Positions 9,401 to 18,533 of a DNA stretch of 32,591 nucleotides are shown piece after piece (positions within the stretch are counted from its first letter, which is position 1; each line of letters starts with the position of its first letter). The notes below the pieces were generated by a model, which worked only from the letters and a program-made list of their open reading frames with translations, did not search any database and had not been told where the DNA came from. Origin of the DNA: Fidelibacterota bacterium. Its GTDB lineage: Bacteria > Fidelibacterota > UBA8477 > JABMPR01. Location of the stretch: positions 1-32,591 of the forward strand of contig JAIPGJ010000019.1 in the NCBI GenBank assembly GCA_021736185.1, given 5' to 3'. The position numbers and the translations under genes were made by a program.

Positions 9401-9565
9401 GATCATGCAAGAGTATTTCATCAAGATTACGAAACCAGCCTGCTGCAAATATCACGACTTGAGAAAAACGGGATGCTGGTGAGAAAATCAGGAGGATATC
9501 AAATACATTATCTCCTCTATCGTCCCGTCGTAAAAACCCTAATTCTTCATAACATTATTCACTAG
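6455..9565 (+). CDS. Large helical protein with C-terminal P-loop ATPase and winged helix, partner of MscS
   Basis: With the proposed ATA start the protein has 1036 residues; the first standard start in frame is GTG 6545 (1006 residues), which lacks a ribosome-binding site. About the first 670 residues are charged, helical and coiled-coil-like with no transmembrane segment. The ATPase module follows, with FIGREQELLQIQ leading to Walker A GESGSGRTS (residues 728-736) and a Walker B-like VVFIVEN (Glu801). This resembles the AAA/Orc-STAND class. The last 90 residues look like a winged helix (a basic and hydrophobic ...RLEKNGMLVRKSGGYQIH... pattern). It is cytosolic. The MscS gene begins 6 bases after its stop, so the two probably work together, with the ATPase as a possible gate or sensor. 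No known family name could be assigned. Confidence 0.85.
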   Translation: MISSFFNPAETKRDQSLHQDAEACSQALLTVRSTVIQQWIDAFRDLLQAHQELDQTSKNALEDQLKGEFKFPVLLEQLESTIPQYLKLAKNLPNVETNYDPKSLLQAWDDQYNEAIKGVSRQFSVSIPHKHLQTLDTDSTQIKIWKSAQRTRLRSWELIVSTQNQFRRILKKKQLGKPKFKRRIAYRDYLDAMIHLPVTERLQKIWDHFVVGMAENIILLHERTLSHLYNLMLLQEQHRVLKKKELNEVLNQLREIRDNWDGLSEFIQNIDALEKDIDDQLEDIQIAISKEMASNWVFIGTWLHPNLLNHHPRIENRLRRNKKRLEKSCHNWLLYFEGEKEDRHIDLELGLLQTQISLRLLAGLQAIRDQITHQILPAFVNPHQVINDALKRFREFESSTESKLKRSIASENRQLLRNLRRELLPRILDSLLQARLSERLNSLNSQVKYLMDQLPESHRIFRGQRLSNGKPSTRFMDIEIKALALGEVYPKLSEQFEAFSDSINDQTDKLGRDVTEIDQIIEFNLGAALELLSDEEHQGATDGAYTVVVEGLERTRGQLGLLIEESQHIQMLCQETLPLISQNAGLSLKELADNEKVIQLQIRVTRTKLKQKLLSFRFRVLEMLRSLWPHIRSNIASAYHAMLGWYRRIRKITGLATVPTDIDKQLNLYLSGTRRQIDALPFVYQRLFRFEPAVDERFFIGREQELLQIQKNYSDFKIGSHSSTAIVGESGSGRTSLLNMAETKYLSATTSYRINLSASIHTIPELCSILSEGLNQPKINTIEEIADYLNQKPTQVVFIVENIQNMFLRYPGGFEAIKRFLLLMNETAKHVFWIVSCGLYSWAYFERIIKIGGFFQEIIKLQELDNDTIENVIMKRHRVSGYQLEFKIPESMVRNRRFKAFSTDHERQDMLRKYFFEELNRLAAGNLTVAIIFWLKAVQEIKSDRFIIAPFIEFDPTFLAHMPAQDLFSFAAFLQHEVLTIEDHARVFHQDYETSLLQISRLEKNGMLVRKSGGYQIHYLLYRPVVKTLILHNIIH

Positions 9566-9571
9566 AAAACC

Positions 9572-10528
9572 ATGAATTATCAACTAAAAATAGTCACTGC
9601 TCTGCTCCTGTTCTTTGGTTTCACCACGACGCTTATTTCACAATTGAACCCGGGACCAAGTATACCTGACAGCGTCTCGGTCGCTGCAGAGAGCGTTTCC
9701 ATATCCGAAACCTCACCTATAGCCGTGAACCTTGCCCAGCCCGAATGGTCAATTACCAGGGATAAAGTCATCTGGGCTATACTTGTGGCACTTATCGGCT
9801 TCGCTCTTATCAAATACCTCTCCCGACTGCTTGAGCGTCTGGGTGAGCGGTGGATCAAATTTCGCTTAACCATCAAGGGACTGGTTCCCATACTGAGAAT
9901 TGCGGGCTGGATCATCATATTATACATCATCATTGTGGACCTTCTGGCTCCCCCCATAGCCACCATTGTGGCATTGACTGCATCTGCTGGAATCGCAGTG
10001 GGCTTTGCCTCCCAGGATATTCTCAAGAATATCTTTGGCGGCATCATGATTTTGTTTGATCGACCCTTTCAAGTGGGAGATAAAATTCAGGTCGGTAGTC
10101 ACTATGGCGAAGTAGTTGGAATCGGCATGCGCACGGTTCGCATCACGTCTCCTGATGATAGTCTGGTATCCATCCCCAATAGTGAAATCGTGAACACCTC
10201 TGTCAGTAATTCAAACTCTGGAGAACATTATTGCCAGGTTGTTTCAGAAGTATACCTGCAACCAGATGTTGACCTGACAGCGGTTCGCAAGCTGGCTTAT
10301 GAGGCGGCAGCTATGTCACAATACATCTATTTAAATAAACCGATTCAGATCATTATTAAGAATGAAATTCATCAGGGACAATCGTTACTCAAATTGAGAT
10401 TAAAGGCTTATGTCCTGGACATCAGGTATGAGTTTGCCTTTGCCAGTCAAATGACGGAAATTTTACTCGGCCAACTCTCGCAAGCCCAATTGCCCTTTAC
10501 GCCTACTGAAATTCCCCACAACAAATAA
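9572..10528 (+). CDS. MscS-family mechanosensitive channel paired with an ATPase
   Basis: This is a 318-residue small-conductance channel. A signal-like hydrophobic N-terminus (1-24) is followed by a Ser/Val-rich, probably periplasmic stretch to about residue 60. Membrane helices then lie near 66-84 and 105-126. The pore helix (about 130-157) has ATIVALTASAGIAVGFASQD, and the signature FGGIMILFDRPFQVGD leads into the beta domain, with SIPNSEIVN. A C-terminal alpha/beta domain completes the fold. The Cys and His residues show no pattern. No Shine-Dalgarno is visible, so translation is probably coupled to the ATPase gene six bases upstream. The channel is shorter than MscK-type proteins and has no fused sensor domain; the separate ATPase may supply that role (inference). 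Confidence 0.93.
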   Translation: MNYQLKIVTALLLFFGFTTTLISQLNPGPSIPDSVSVAAESVSISETSPIAVNLAQPEWSITRDKVIWAILVALIGFALIKYLSRLLERLGERWIKFRLTIKGLVPILRIAGWIIILYIIIVDLLAPPIATIVALTASAGIAVGFASQDILKNIFGGIMILFDRPFQVGDKIQVGSHYGEVVGIGMRTVRITSPDDSLVSIPNSEIVNTSVSNSNSGEHYCQVVSEVYLQPDVDLTAVRKLAYEAAAMSQYIYLNKPIQIIIKNEIHQGQSLLKLRLKAYVLDIRYEFAFASQMTEILLGQLSQAQLPFTPTEIPHNK

Positions 10529-10609
10529 CACTGACCAGTCTTACTCAGATCGTACATTAAGGATGTCCCGAGCCTGCCTCTTTGCTGAGTTTCGGTCTTT
10601 TTGATGAAA

Positions 10610-12394
10610 TTAAAAGGCATAACCCATGCTAAAATTAAATCGGACTCGGTCATTCACAGGGATATTGCCCACGGGGAAACCGATATCAACCCGAACCACG
10701 CCGATGGGGGTATTGTAGTGAAACCCCACACCGTAGTCCACAGCCCATTTCCCCTTGGATATGTCATGATAATCCCACCACACATTGCCAATATCTGAAA
10801 AGGTGGCAATACTGAAATCCTTATATACAGGTATACGCAGCTCAAAGACATTCCAGATCAATTTATAAAATCCACCTTTGGCATTATTATTTAAGTCATG
10901 AGGACCCACTTCACGATAGGCGTAACCTCTTAGGGAACTGGGTCCACCTGAATAGAATCTTTCCTGCAGCGAAATGGTTAAATTACCGGATAAACTAGTG
11001 ACAAATCCGGCTTCAATGGCAGAACCAAAAACCGAATTGTCCAGAACTGGTTTAAACCAACGAGCTTTGAATATGGATCTATAAAAACTGTTAGAGCTAG
11101 TCACCGGTCCACCCGCCACTTCGTTTTCCCATTCGATGAGACTCCCTTGCTTGGGATTGAACAGGTTATTGCGGGTATCGCGAGATAGTCTCAGCTTAAG
11201 ACTATGAACATCGTCGGTCCCCTCCCCACTCAAAGTATCCAGTTTTACATTTGAAAGCTGATTGAATTCATCCCTAAGGCTAAAAGTTACTGAAATGAAT
11301 TGATCGAGTTGTCTCTGCACTGCAAGACCCCAGGCATAGGACTCTAAATCATAAACCGGTTGAAATTGCAAATCATATTTTAGTGAGGCGTCCATGCGCC
11401 AGAATGAATCTCGAATTCTAGGGTTTGTATGCGATAGTACTATGAGGCGTTGAATATGAGAGATCTGTCCAGTCAGACCGATTTTTTTGGCGGTTCCTTT
11501 TACATTGTTTTGAGTAAATTCGGATTTGGCACGAAGTCCTTCAACCGACCCGTAGCCAAAAGAAATATTGAATGCTCCTGCTTGATTTTCCTTCAGGCCG
11601 ATCACCAGGTCCTGTTTGGCTGTATCCTGTAAAGCCTGGTTAATTTCCGGGTCGATAAATACGGATTCGAAAAGACCCGTAAGGTACAGGTTTCTTTGAC
11701 TTTTTAAGATTTTGGAGTAGCTGACAATTTCTCCAGGCTTGAGTGTGACCTCACGAATCACAACTCCAGGTATGGTTTTCTCAAGGCCTTTGATTCGAAT
11801 GTCACCGACCCGGTATTGCTGCCCTGCATCAATATCAAAATCCAGAATGGCATGGAGCGCCCAGGAGTCCAGGCTCCATGATGGCTTGACTTCTGCTTCG
11901 AGATACCCGCGATCTGCATAATATCGCAGCATGGTCAACTGAGCTTTCTCGATCACATCAGCGTCAAAGGGATCATTGTCTTTTATTCCGCTAACCATGA
12001 CCAGGATCGAATCAGGTATCGAGGTGTTGCCAAGATAGCTAATCGCATCAATGACTGTTCGCTCCCCTTCCTCCAGCGTCAGCTGTATATTTACACGCAT
12101 TTTAGCGGAATCCCTGAGCACATTGTAATCAGGGATATCCATTTTTAAGAAGCCTCGTCGTTGATAGAAATTTTTAAGTCCATCGAGATCATCCACAAAG
12201 ATGTCTTCATTATAAATCACCGGGAAAAACAAGCGCGATGGCCTTGACATGATAACCTTATGCAGGGCATCATCCTTATATGTTTTATTCCCGGTAAATT
12301 CTACCTTATGAATTTTAAATTGATTTTTGTTCTTGGGAAGAATAAGAACCGGTAAACTTAGAGTGAGGAGGAGAACGATCAGAACCTGTCTCAT
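10610..12394 (-). CDS. tamA: TamA/BamA-family (Omp85) outer-membrane assembly protein
   Basis: This is a 594-residue Omp85 protein. It has a signal peptide (MRQVLIVLLLTLSLPVLILP), about three POTRA domains (residues 25-265; for example VEFTGNKTY at the start of the first), and a 16-strand barrel. The L6 signature GGPSSLRGY lies near residue 483, and the chain ends in Phe. TamA works with TamB to insert or secrete a subset of outer-membrane proteins. The frame opens at ATG 12406, but ATG 12394 forms a classic ATGA overlap with the tamB stop and begins the signal peptide, so I use it. Its length and POTRA number fit TamA better than BamA. Confidence 0.88.
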   Translation of the reverse strand: MRQVLIVLLLTLSLPVLILPKNKNQFKIHKVEFTGNKTYKDDALHKVIMSRPSRLFFPVIYNEDIFVDDLDGLKNFYQRRGFLKMDIPDYNVLRDSAKMRVNIQLTLEEGERTVIDAISYLGNTSIPDSILVMVSGIKDNDPFDADVIEKAQLTMLRYYADRGYLEAEVKPSWSLDSWALHAILDFDIDAGQQYRVGDIRIKGLEKTIPGVVIREVTLKPGEIVSYSKILKSQRNLYLTGLFESVFIDPEINQALQDTAKQDLVIGLKENQAGAFNISFGYGSVEGLRAKSEFTQNNVKGTAKKIGLTGQISHIQRLIVLSHTNPRIRDSFWRMDASLKYDLQFQPVYDLESYAWGLAVQRQLDQFISVTFSLRDEFNQLSNVKLDTLSGEGTDDVHSLKLRLSRDTRNNLFNPKQGSLIEWENEVAGGPVTSSNSFYRSIFKARWFKPVLDNSVFGSAIEAGFVTSLSGNLTISLQERFYSGGPSSLRGYAYREVGPHDLNNNAKGGFYKLIWNVFELRIPVYKDFSIATFSDIGNVWWDYHDISKGKWAVDYGVGFHYNTPIGVVRVDIGFPVGNIPVNDRVRFNFSMGYAF

Positions 12395-15300
12395 TTGAAT
12401 TTCCATCCAAATTTTAAATCGAGACCTGAACGACCCTTTTGATCCGTTTGCCCTTCGATTGAAACACCTTCAATCAATTCATATTCCAGCTTCACATTTT
12501 GTGTGGTTGCCTGCCCCACGGAGGTGCTGTAAGTGAGGGTCGTTTTTTCACCAACTTTCTTTGAAGCAACCAATTCCGGACCCCAGGAGGAACCAAAATT
12601 GAACAAATCCCCCTCAATTGAAATATTGTCCAGATTCATAAAGGTGCCAATTCTATCTGCTGTATAAGCAGATATTTTTTGAGAACTATAGTCAGACAAA
12701 CGATCCTGAAGAATTTTTCCAATCTTTGCATTATCCATGTTAGGGTTTGATTGACTGAGTTCCTGTCTCGTTGCACCCATGGTTAAAAGCGTTAAAATAT
12801 CCGTTCGATCCAGGGCTGGTTCCGAGCGAAGGACAAAATCTGCCTTATCCATAGGGCCCGTCAGATCGATATAGATGGTGTACTCTTTTTTTGATCGAGT
12901 TTGATATGGTTTGAGCTGTGTTTTTGCGTGGAGATCGACTATAGGATTGAGCTCATATTGATTCTGAAAATCCAGAGTGGCTGCAGTCACTTCAAAGTGT
13001 CGATCAAGATACAGTATATATCCTTCTTGAATTTTCATTCGACCCGTGGGAATCGGCTGGGCCAAAGTGCCCAAAATGGTTAAATCTGTTTTTAAGCGTA
13101 CATGGGCAAGATTATTCTGAATGGAAAGCTGGTCACTTTCATCAATTTTAAAATTGATTTTTGTTTGAGTTAATATTTTTGGAGGACTGGTTTTTGGTTT
13201 CCCCGAGGTGCTTGCCATTTTGAGAATATCTTTCGGGGTGATCCTTTGCTGAATGCTGACTGATCCTAATTTAGCTCCACCCTTTAAGATATATTTTTCA
13301 TCCTGACCACTGTAAGTCAGGTTTATATCGTTTATTTGCCCCTTGATGACATTGGCTTCCTTGAGCTTGATCTGAGAGGCCAGCATTCTCATATCAAACC
13401 TGGGGAGCTGGTTAGCAAAATATTCAAACTCTCCCGCTAAAAATATACGGCCATTTTTTCCCTGTCTGAAGGAGAGAGAATCCAGACGTATTTTTTGATC
13501 CTGGAAATGAGCAACAATTTTTCCCTGACTTAGCTCTGGGTCAAAATAGGGCAAATCCATGGCCAGGTCATTTGCATAGATGTCTCCATTTATTTGCGGT
13601 AGTTCAGGGCTTCCCTTGATAAATAAATTGCCCCTTACTTCCCCCGATAGTTTCTCTAATGTAGGAAATAATGGGCGCCAGGCAGAAAGATTCATGGTGG
13701 GAATTTCCACATTCAGATCGAGACTCGTGGTGGAGAAATATCCTTTGAGCGTGAGCGATCTTACACCGGCAATTTCAATAAACTGGTCAATTTTAAACTG
13801 ATCCCACTGAGTGTGCTCCATGTAACCTTGAGATGAGAAAGGAATATTGTCCAGATTTCCTTTAAGTCGTTTAATATCAATCCGATTAGGCAAAATAAAT
13901 ACGCCCAATTCTATGTCCTGAATCGCAGGTAGATCACTGCTTAGTCGAACCAGACCTTTTGAAACCGACATATTTCCACGCACATCCCGGTTACCGCTCA
14001 AATCTTTCACCCCCAATTTTCCATTTGCGACACCCTGTATTTCCTGCCCCGCTTCAAGAAAATAGTTGGCGATGCTCATATCAGCATTTTCCAGCTGAAC
14101 TCCAGCAGCACTAACACCACTCGTAATTTGATAGCTGAGATGTACCTTCCCCTGTAATCCAGCGTCCAGGTCCAATTTTAAGAAATAGCTATCCGGATTG
14201 TAGATATCTGCTTGCCCACTGATGGCTAAGTTGCGTGAGTCTATGGCTAGATCAATTTTCTTTAGATACACACTCTGACTGTCAAACTCCGCAGTGATGT
14301 TTTCTAAAAACATTTGAGGGAAACCCGGGTAATCCATCTGTATGTCTTTCAGGTCAAGTTTTCCATAGAAATGTGGGGCAGTCAAATTTCCTTTGATGCT
14401 GAGAGAACTATTTCCAAAACCTGAAATGGAGACATTTTCTGGAAGAAAAGTTTGCAGTCTGATTAAGTCAAAATTATTGGTTTGAATGTTTGCTGTAAGG
14501 GGACTGTGATTGCGAATAGTCCTGGTGTGCAAATCGATGGGCAATCCCATAGCCACAAATAAGCGTTCAGATTTATGCTCAATGAATAGCGTGTCAAGTT
14601 TGATCCAATTGGAATCCACATAGGCGGACAGGCGGATTGACTGAAAATTCTGATCCTGGAAGGTGATATCAGTGCCATTCAGACGCAGCTTGCCCCATTC
14701 CAATGTAGACCCCAGCTTGGCTGTTAAATCAAAGTTGAGCAAACCGGAGAATTGATTATAGTCAGTTGGCAAATACTTGAGGAGACTCAGATCAAAGCTC
14801 TTGCCCTTCAGTTTGACGGACGAACCCTTATCTGATTGATGGGCCTGAACTGACAGGCTTCCCTGAGACAGCCAATTGGAATCTTCACGATTTTCAACCA
14901 AAAGCACCATGTCCGCATCCATGCGCCGCCAGTTAGCTGCGCCACTGGCCAGAACCCGTTGATCATTGAGGTAGCCTGAGACATTTATCACCTTGATCAC
15001 ATCCGGTTCAACGTATAAACTGACAAATGCTGAATCCACTGAAAGGGAATCGACCTGAAGCGATCTAATATAGAGATTCGCATTCCCAGTCAATTGATCC
15101 AGGGTTCCTTTTACTGATGCCTGGTAAGTGGCGCGCCCGGATAAGATCGGAGCTTCAATAAATCGATTCACCACGGCCAGATCGCTCTGATAAGAGCTAA
15201 TTTCACCATCCAGTATAGTCCAGTCCTGATCTATTCCTTTGACCCTGAAATGTGTTTTATCGATGTGAACTCCCTGGTATTCCAGCGCAGTTCCCCGGAG

Positions 15301-16788
15301 ATCCGCCTTATAGATAAAACTCTCGTTTGCATATCTCACTTCGGCGGATCCCACCAGCTTGCCTGATAATCCTACAGCAGGTGTATAAGACATGATGGGT
15401 GCCAAATCCGGGAGATTGTAGGTGAGCTTGGCTTGATAATGCTCCAGCGAGTCCAGCGAGGCGCTTACATGAAGTTGATTTTGCCCCTGATTAAAACTCA
15501 GCGACGCCTGGCCCTGGTCAAGACTTGCATATAGGGTTGTGCTTTTGATAGGCTTCCCCAGCCAGGAAGCCTGAGAAATATCAAAAGTTGCCTTCATGTT
15601 GACATTCTGAATTTCCAGCAATTGCCCGTTTCCATGGAATTCGCCCTTTACAATGCCTGTATAATCATCACCACTTCCATAATATTCCGCCAGACTTGCT
15701 TCAATGGGAGTGGCTGGCAATTTTCCTGAGATGGCAAAGCTACTCAGGCTGTCAAAGGCAAAATACCCCCTACCTTGCAGTGGAGTTTTGAGGATAACCA
15801 CATCAAATGTATCGATGGTCACCTGCTCCGTCGTGACTAAACCTGCCAGGATTCCATCTACCCGTGGATAATCATTTAGAATTAAAGCATCACATTTGAC
15901 CGTAAAACTCACTTCGGGGGCTACAATGAGCTTATCCATCAATATCTCTGCATCAAAAAGACCGGAAGGAAGGGGTAATTCCACACCCATCAGAGTTGAA
16001 ATTGGTTTCAATAAGGGCGTTGGTGAGCCCTTGAAACTGACAGTGCTATGGTCCGTCCAGGTATAATCACTCAGGATAATCCCCAGATTAGCCCGCAAAT
16101 CAAAGTCGGGATGAATCATGGAGAAGCTCTTCATAATGAATTTAGTATTCGTAAGTGAGCCGGATGCATTTATTGGAGCGATCCTGGGTTCAGGCATACT
16201 CTCGTCCAGCCAGCCGACTGATATTTCATATTGAAATTGCCCTGATTCAGGTTCTGTGACATCCATATTTACTGAGGGGAATATAAGTGAGAGGCCACTC
16301 TGCCTGTCTCCGATATCTACATAGGTATCAGCTATATGTATTTTTTGTACCTCAAGGGACCAGTCTGAGCCAGTACTGTTATCAGAAGGGGTCAGGAGAC
16401 TCCCCAGGAGCCAATTCCCGCTCGTATCCGTTCGCATTTGCAGCTGCACGCCACTGACATCCACTGCGGAGATTATGATACGTTTGATTAACAAACCTGA
16501 TAGATCATATCGTATTCGGAGTTCATCGATTTCGATCCTGGTGGTGTCTTCAAATTCGACACTTTCGAGCGCGAGACCTGCCAGGCGAATCTGGCTAAAA
16601 ATATCCAAGCTTAACGAGTCAATATCTGTCTGAATATGAAGTTCTGATTTAATCCATCGGGAAAGATAATTTTTTAGATAATTCTCACCATCTGCACTGG
16701 TCAGCCATAACAGGAGGACGGTCACACCAATCGATAGGATGACGACGATTCCCCCCAGCAGGGAAAGTGCTTTTTGAACTCGACTCAA
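12391..16788 (-). CDS. tamB: TamB-like translocation/assembly module protein (DUF490/AsmA-like)
   Basis: This 1465-residue protein has an N-terminal membrane anchor (about residues 9-30), a very long stretch of AsmA/TamB-type repeating beta strands, and a C-terminal TamB_C (DUF490) region. The TamB_C region is marked by PTGRMKIQEGYILYLDRHF, IYIDLTGPMDKADFVLRS and the LTLLTMG segment. TamB spans the periplasm as a hydrophobic groove and docks on TamA; recent work also links the family to lipid transport. It overlaps tamA by 4 bases. The only upstream start available is TTG (16788) with no obvious Shine-Dalgarno, just after an in-frame TAG. A weak start may keep its level low. Gene order here is tamB then tamA, the reverse of the usual proteobacterial operon. 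Confidence 0.88.
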   Translation of the reverse strand: MSRVQKALSLLGGIVVILSIGVTVLLLWLTSADGENYLKNYLSRWIKSELHIQTDIDSLSLDIFSQIRLAGLALESVEFEDTTRIEIDELRIRYDLSGLLIKRIIISAVDVSGVQLQMRTDTSGNWLLGSLLTPSDNSTGSDWSLEVQKIHIADTYVDIGDRQSGLSLIFPSVNMDVTEPESGQFQYEISVGWLDESMPEPRIAPINASGSLTNTKFIMKSFSMIHPDFDLRANLGIILSDYTWTDHSTVSFKGSPTPLLKPISTLMGVELPLPSGLFDAEILMDKLIVAPEVSFTVKCDALILNDYPRVDGILAGLVTTEQVTIDTFDVVILKTPLQGRGYFAFDSLSSFAISGKLPATPIEASLAEYYGSGDDYTGIVKGEFHGNGQLLEIQNVNMKATFDISQASWLGKPIKSTTLYASLDQGQASLSFNQGQNQLHVSASLDSLEHYQAKLTYNLPDLAPIMSYTPAVGLSGKLVGSAEVRYANESFIYKADLRGTALEYQGVHIDKTHFRVKGIDQDWTILDGEISSYQSDLAVVNRFIEAPILSGRATYQASVKGTLDQLTGNANLYIRSLQVDSLSVDSAFVSLYVEPDVIKVINVSGYLNDQRVLASGAANWRRMDADMVLLVENREDSNWLSQGSLSVQAHQSDKGSSVKLKGKSFDLSLLKYLPTDYNQFSGLLNFDLTAKLGSTLEWGKLRLNGTDITFQDQNFQSIRLSAYVDSNWIKLDTLFIEHKSERLFVAMGLPIDLHTRTIRNHSPLTANIQTNNFDLIRLQTFLPENVSISGFGNSSLSIKGNLTAPHFYGKLDLKDIQMDYPGFPQMFLENITAEFDSQSVYLKKIDLAIDSRNLAISGQADIYNPDSYFLKLDLDAGLQGKVHLSYQITSGVSAAGVQLENADMSIANYFLEAGQEIQGVANGKLGVKDLSGNRDVRGNMSVSKGLVRLSSDLPAIQDIELGVFILPNRIDIKRLKGNLDNIPFSSQGYMEHTQWDQFKIDQFIEIAGVRSLTLKGYFSTTSLDLNVEIPTMNLSAWRPLFPTLEKLSGEVRGNLFIKGSPELPQINGDIYANDLAMDLPYFDPELSQGKIVAHFQDQKIRLDSLSFRQGKNGRIFLAGEFEYFANQLPRFDMRMLASQIKLKEANVIKGQINDINLTYSGQDEKYILKGGAKLGSVSIQQRITPKDILKMASTSGKPKTSPPKILTQTKINFKIDESDQLSIQNNLAHVRLKTDLTILGTLAQPIPTGRMKIQEGYILYLDRHFEVTAATLDFQNQYELNPIVDLHAKTQLKPYQTRSKKEYTIYIDLTGPMDKADFVLRSEPALDRTDILTLLTMGATRQELSQSNPNMDNAKIGKILQDRLSDYSSQKISAYTADRIGTFMNLDNISIEGDLFNFGSSWGPELVASKKVGEKTTLTYSTSVGQATTQNVKLEYELIEGVSIEGQTDQKGRSGLDLKFGWKFK

Positions 16789-16839
16789 AAGTAATGACTA
16801 TCTAAGCAGTCAGGCACAATGGGGTTAAGAAATGCAGGA

Positions 16840-17223
16840 TCAAGGCTTGGTTTTTATCTTGAGTAGTCGACCATCCACTTTGATGGATGCCTGTTTCAAT
16901 TCCTCAAATCTGCCTATGGCATAGGGGGTACCGATTTCCCAGTTATCCTCCTCCAGAAAGATTTTTATACGGGTATTGATACCAGGGAGTTTCATTTTGC
17001 TATTAATGGCTCTAAAAGCAATAATCCACTCTTCATCGGTTTCAAAGGGTGCTGGGATGACCCCTCGAATTTCTCGTTTGAATATGGCTTCTTCATTCTC
17101 GATATCCTCCACACTGACAATCTCAACTCCGGCGATCATTTCATGTGACTTCACCAGGGATAAAATTGCACAGGATTGAAGGGAAACTATGAAAATGAGT
17201 ACCACCCAAAATTTGGTTTTCAT
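16840..17223 (-). CDS. Small hypothetical lipoprotein
   Basis: This is a 127-residue protein with a lipoprotein signal peptide: a basic start MKTKFW, a hydrophobic core, and lipobox LQSC with Cys18. The rest is a small mixed-charge globular domain with several short strands and no motif I recognise. The frame extends upstream to 17301, but ATG 17223 has AGGGA 7 bases before it and positions the signal peptide, so I use it. It ends 51 bases before the TTG of tamB on the same strand and may be the first gene of that operon. A role in envelope assembly would be guesswork. Confidence 0.72.
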   Translation of the reverse strand: MKTKFWVVLIFIVSLQSCAILSLVKSHEMIAGVEIVSVEDIENEEAIFKREIRGVIPAPFETDEEWIIAFRAINSKMKLPGINTRIKIFLEEDNWEIGTPYAIGRFEELKQASIKVDGRLLKIKTKP

Positions 17224-17430
17224 ATGATCCCTCACTTTGTTATACACTTCAAAAGCATAAAAGACATGGACTCCTGAAGCATCTTCAAAGATAACTGACA
17301 AACTCTGTCGAACTAGATCGAAAGCTGTAACTTAATATATCCGTGATTTTATGTGAAGCACTCTATGCGATCTAACACCTTGAGAAGTTTGGGATTTTGA
17401 TTTATGTGGAATCGATGTATATAAATTGAA

Positions 17431-18402
17431 TTAGAACCATTTTTTCCATTTAAAGAAGGTGATCTGTGCGGTGACCAGTAAAATCAGGATGCCAACAAAA
17501 ATGGCAAATGCTCCTGAATAATCACTCCCGGGGATCCCACCTACATTAATACCCAGCAATCCGGTAAAAAAGCCCAGGGGCATGAAAATGGCAGCAACGA
17601 TTGAGAGCACATACATGCGCTTGTTAAGTTGCTCTGAAGCGCGACTTACTAATTCCTCGTGGGTTACTGCTGCCCGATCTCTGACTTCATCAATATCTTC
17701 AATATGACGGAGGAGCCCATCACTGACTTCACGGAGTCGCAGTTTATGAATATCGTCCAAAATATCTATCTGCTCGATTAAAAGACGACTAAGGGCCTCT
17801 TTTTGAGGAGACAAATATCGCCGAAGAGAAATGGTTGTTCGTCGGAGATTAGCCAGATCATTGCGGAGTGTATTGCTGGTGTCGGCCAGAACATGGTCTT
17901 CCAGTTCTCCGATTCGGTCTTCCAAGTCATCGACGGTAGCGCTCATGCGCATGATGATTCTACTGGTAATAGCCACTATAAAATCTGCTGAACTACCTGG
18001 GCCCTTACCCTGTTCAAATAATTGAACAATATCACCAACTGATAGCAGATTCCGCCTCACGGTACTCACAATTCTCTGCTTGTTGACCCATAATCGAATG
18101 GAGACCATATCTTCGGGATCAGATCCAGGATTTAGATTAACCCCTCTAAGTGCTAACAGCAGCCCTTCACCCAGGGCGGTTGCTCTGGGTCTTGTATCCT
18201 GGGAAATGAGTATATCGGCAACCAGTGGATCGAGTCCACTATTGTTATGCATCCAGTGTAAAACGTCGGGATCCGTATTTAGGAAGTGTGTCCAGATAAC
18301 TCCATCTGCAGGTTTCCATGCCAGAACATCCTCCCAGCTCATTCTTTGGGCATGACCATCTCCCTTTAATAAGTAGGCATGAATGAGCGCTTCAGATTTC
18401 AT
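17431..18402 (-). CDS. zntB: CorA/ZntB-family divalent metal transporter
   Basis: This 323-residue 2-TM-GxN protein has a cytosolic N-terminal alpha/beta domain, a long coiled helix (about residues 140-270, with repeated acidic and basic heptads) and two C-terminal membrane helices. The signature between the helices is GINVGGIPG: GIN replaces the GMN of true CorA, and GGIPG is characteristic of ZntB-type zinc transporters. Its length is close to the E. coli protein (327). The chain ends in FKWKKWF. ATG at 18402 is preceded by AGAGGA. It stands between the tam genes and the glycan locus with 131- and 207-base flanks, so it is probably its own transcription unit. Confidence 0.9.
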   Translation of the reverse strand: MKSEALIHAYLLKGDGHAQRMSWEDVLAWKPADGVIWTHFLNTDPDVLHWMHNNSGLDPLVADILISQDTRPRATALGEGLLLALRGVNLNPGSDPEDMVSIRLWVNKQRIVSTVRRNLLSVGDIVQLFEQGKGPGSSADFIVAITSRIIMRMSATVDDLEDRIGELEDHVLADTSNTLRNDLANLRRTTISLRRYLSPQKEALSRLLIEQIDILDDIHKLRLREVSDGLLRHIEDIDEVRDRAAVTHEELVSRASEQLNKRMYVLSIVAAIFMPLGFFTGLLGINVGGIPGSDYSGAFAIFVGILILLVTAQITFFKWKKWF

Positions 18403-18533
18403 AATATGATTTCCTCTGTTTGTCTGGCTTCAGGGTTTATCACTGACAATATAAACCCGGCATGTTCAATCGCTCACATCATCCTGAAATTTAGTGTGGT
18501 GGAAGGAAGCTAGAAAAGGTGTGATCGGAGAGA

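Noticed and set aside
9580-10047. Minus-strand open frame of 155 codons
   Set aside because: Shadow of the MscS gene; Met-rich composition and no ribosome-binding site.
10568-10602. Possible terminator between the MscS gene and tamA (CCGA...TCGG then TCTTTTT)
   Set aside because: Only a 4-bp stem with a loop of about 20 bases; too weak to call despite the T-run and convergent position.
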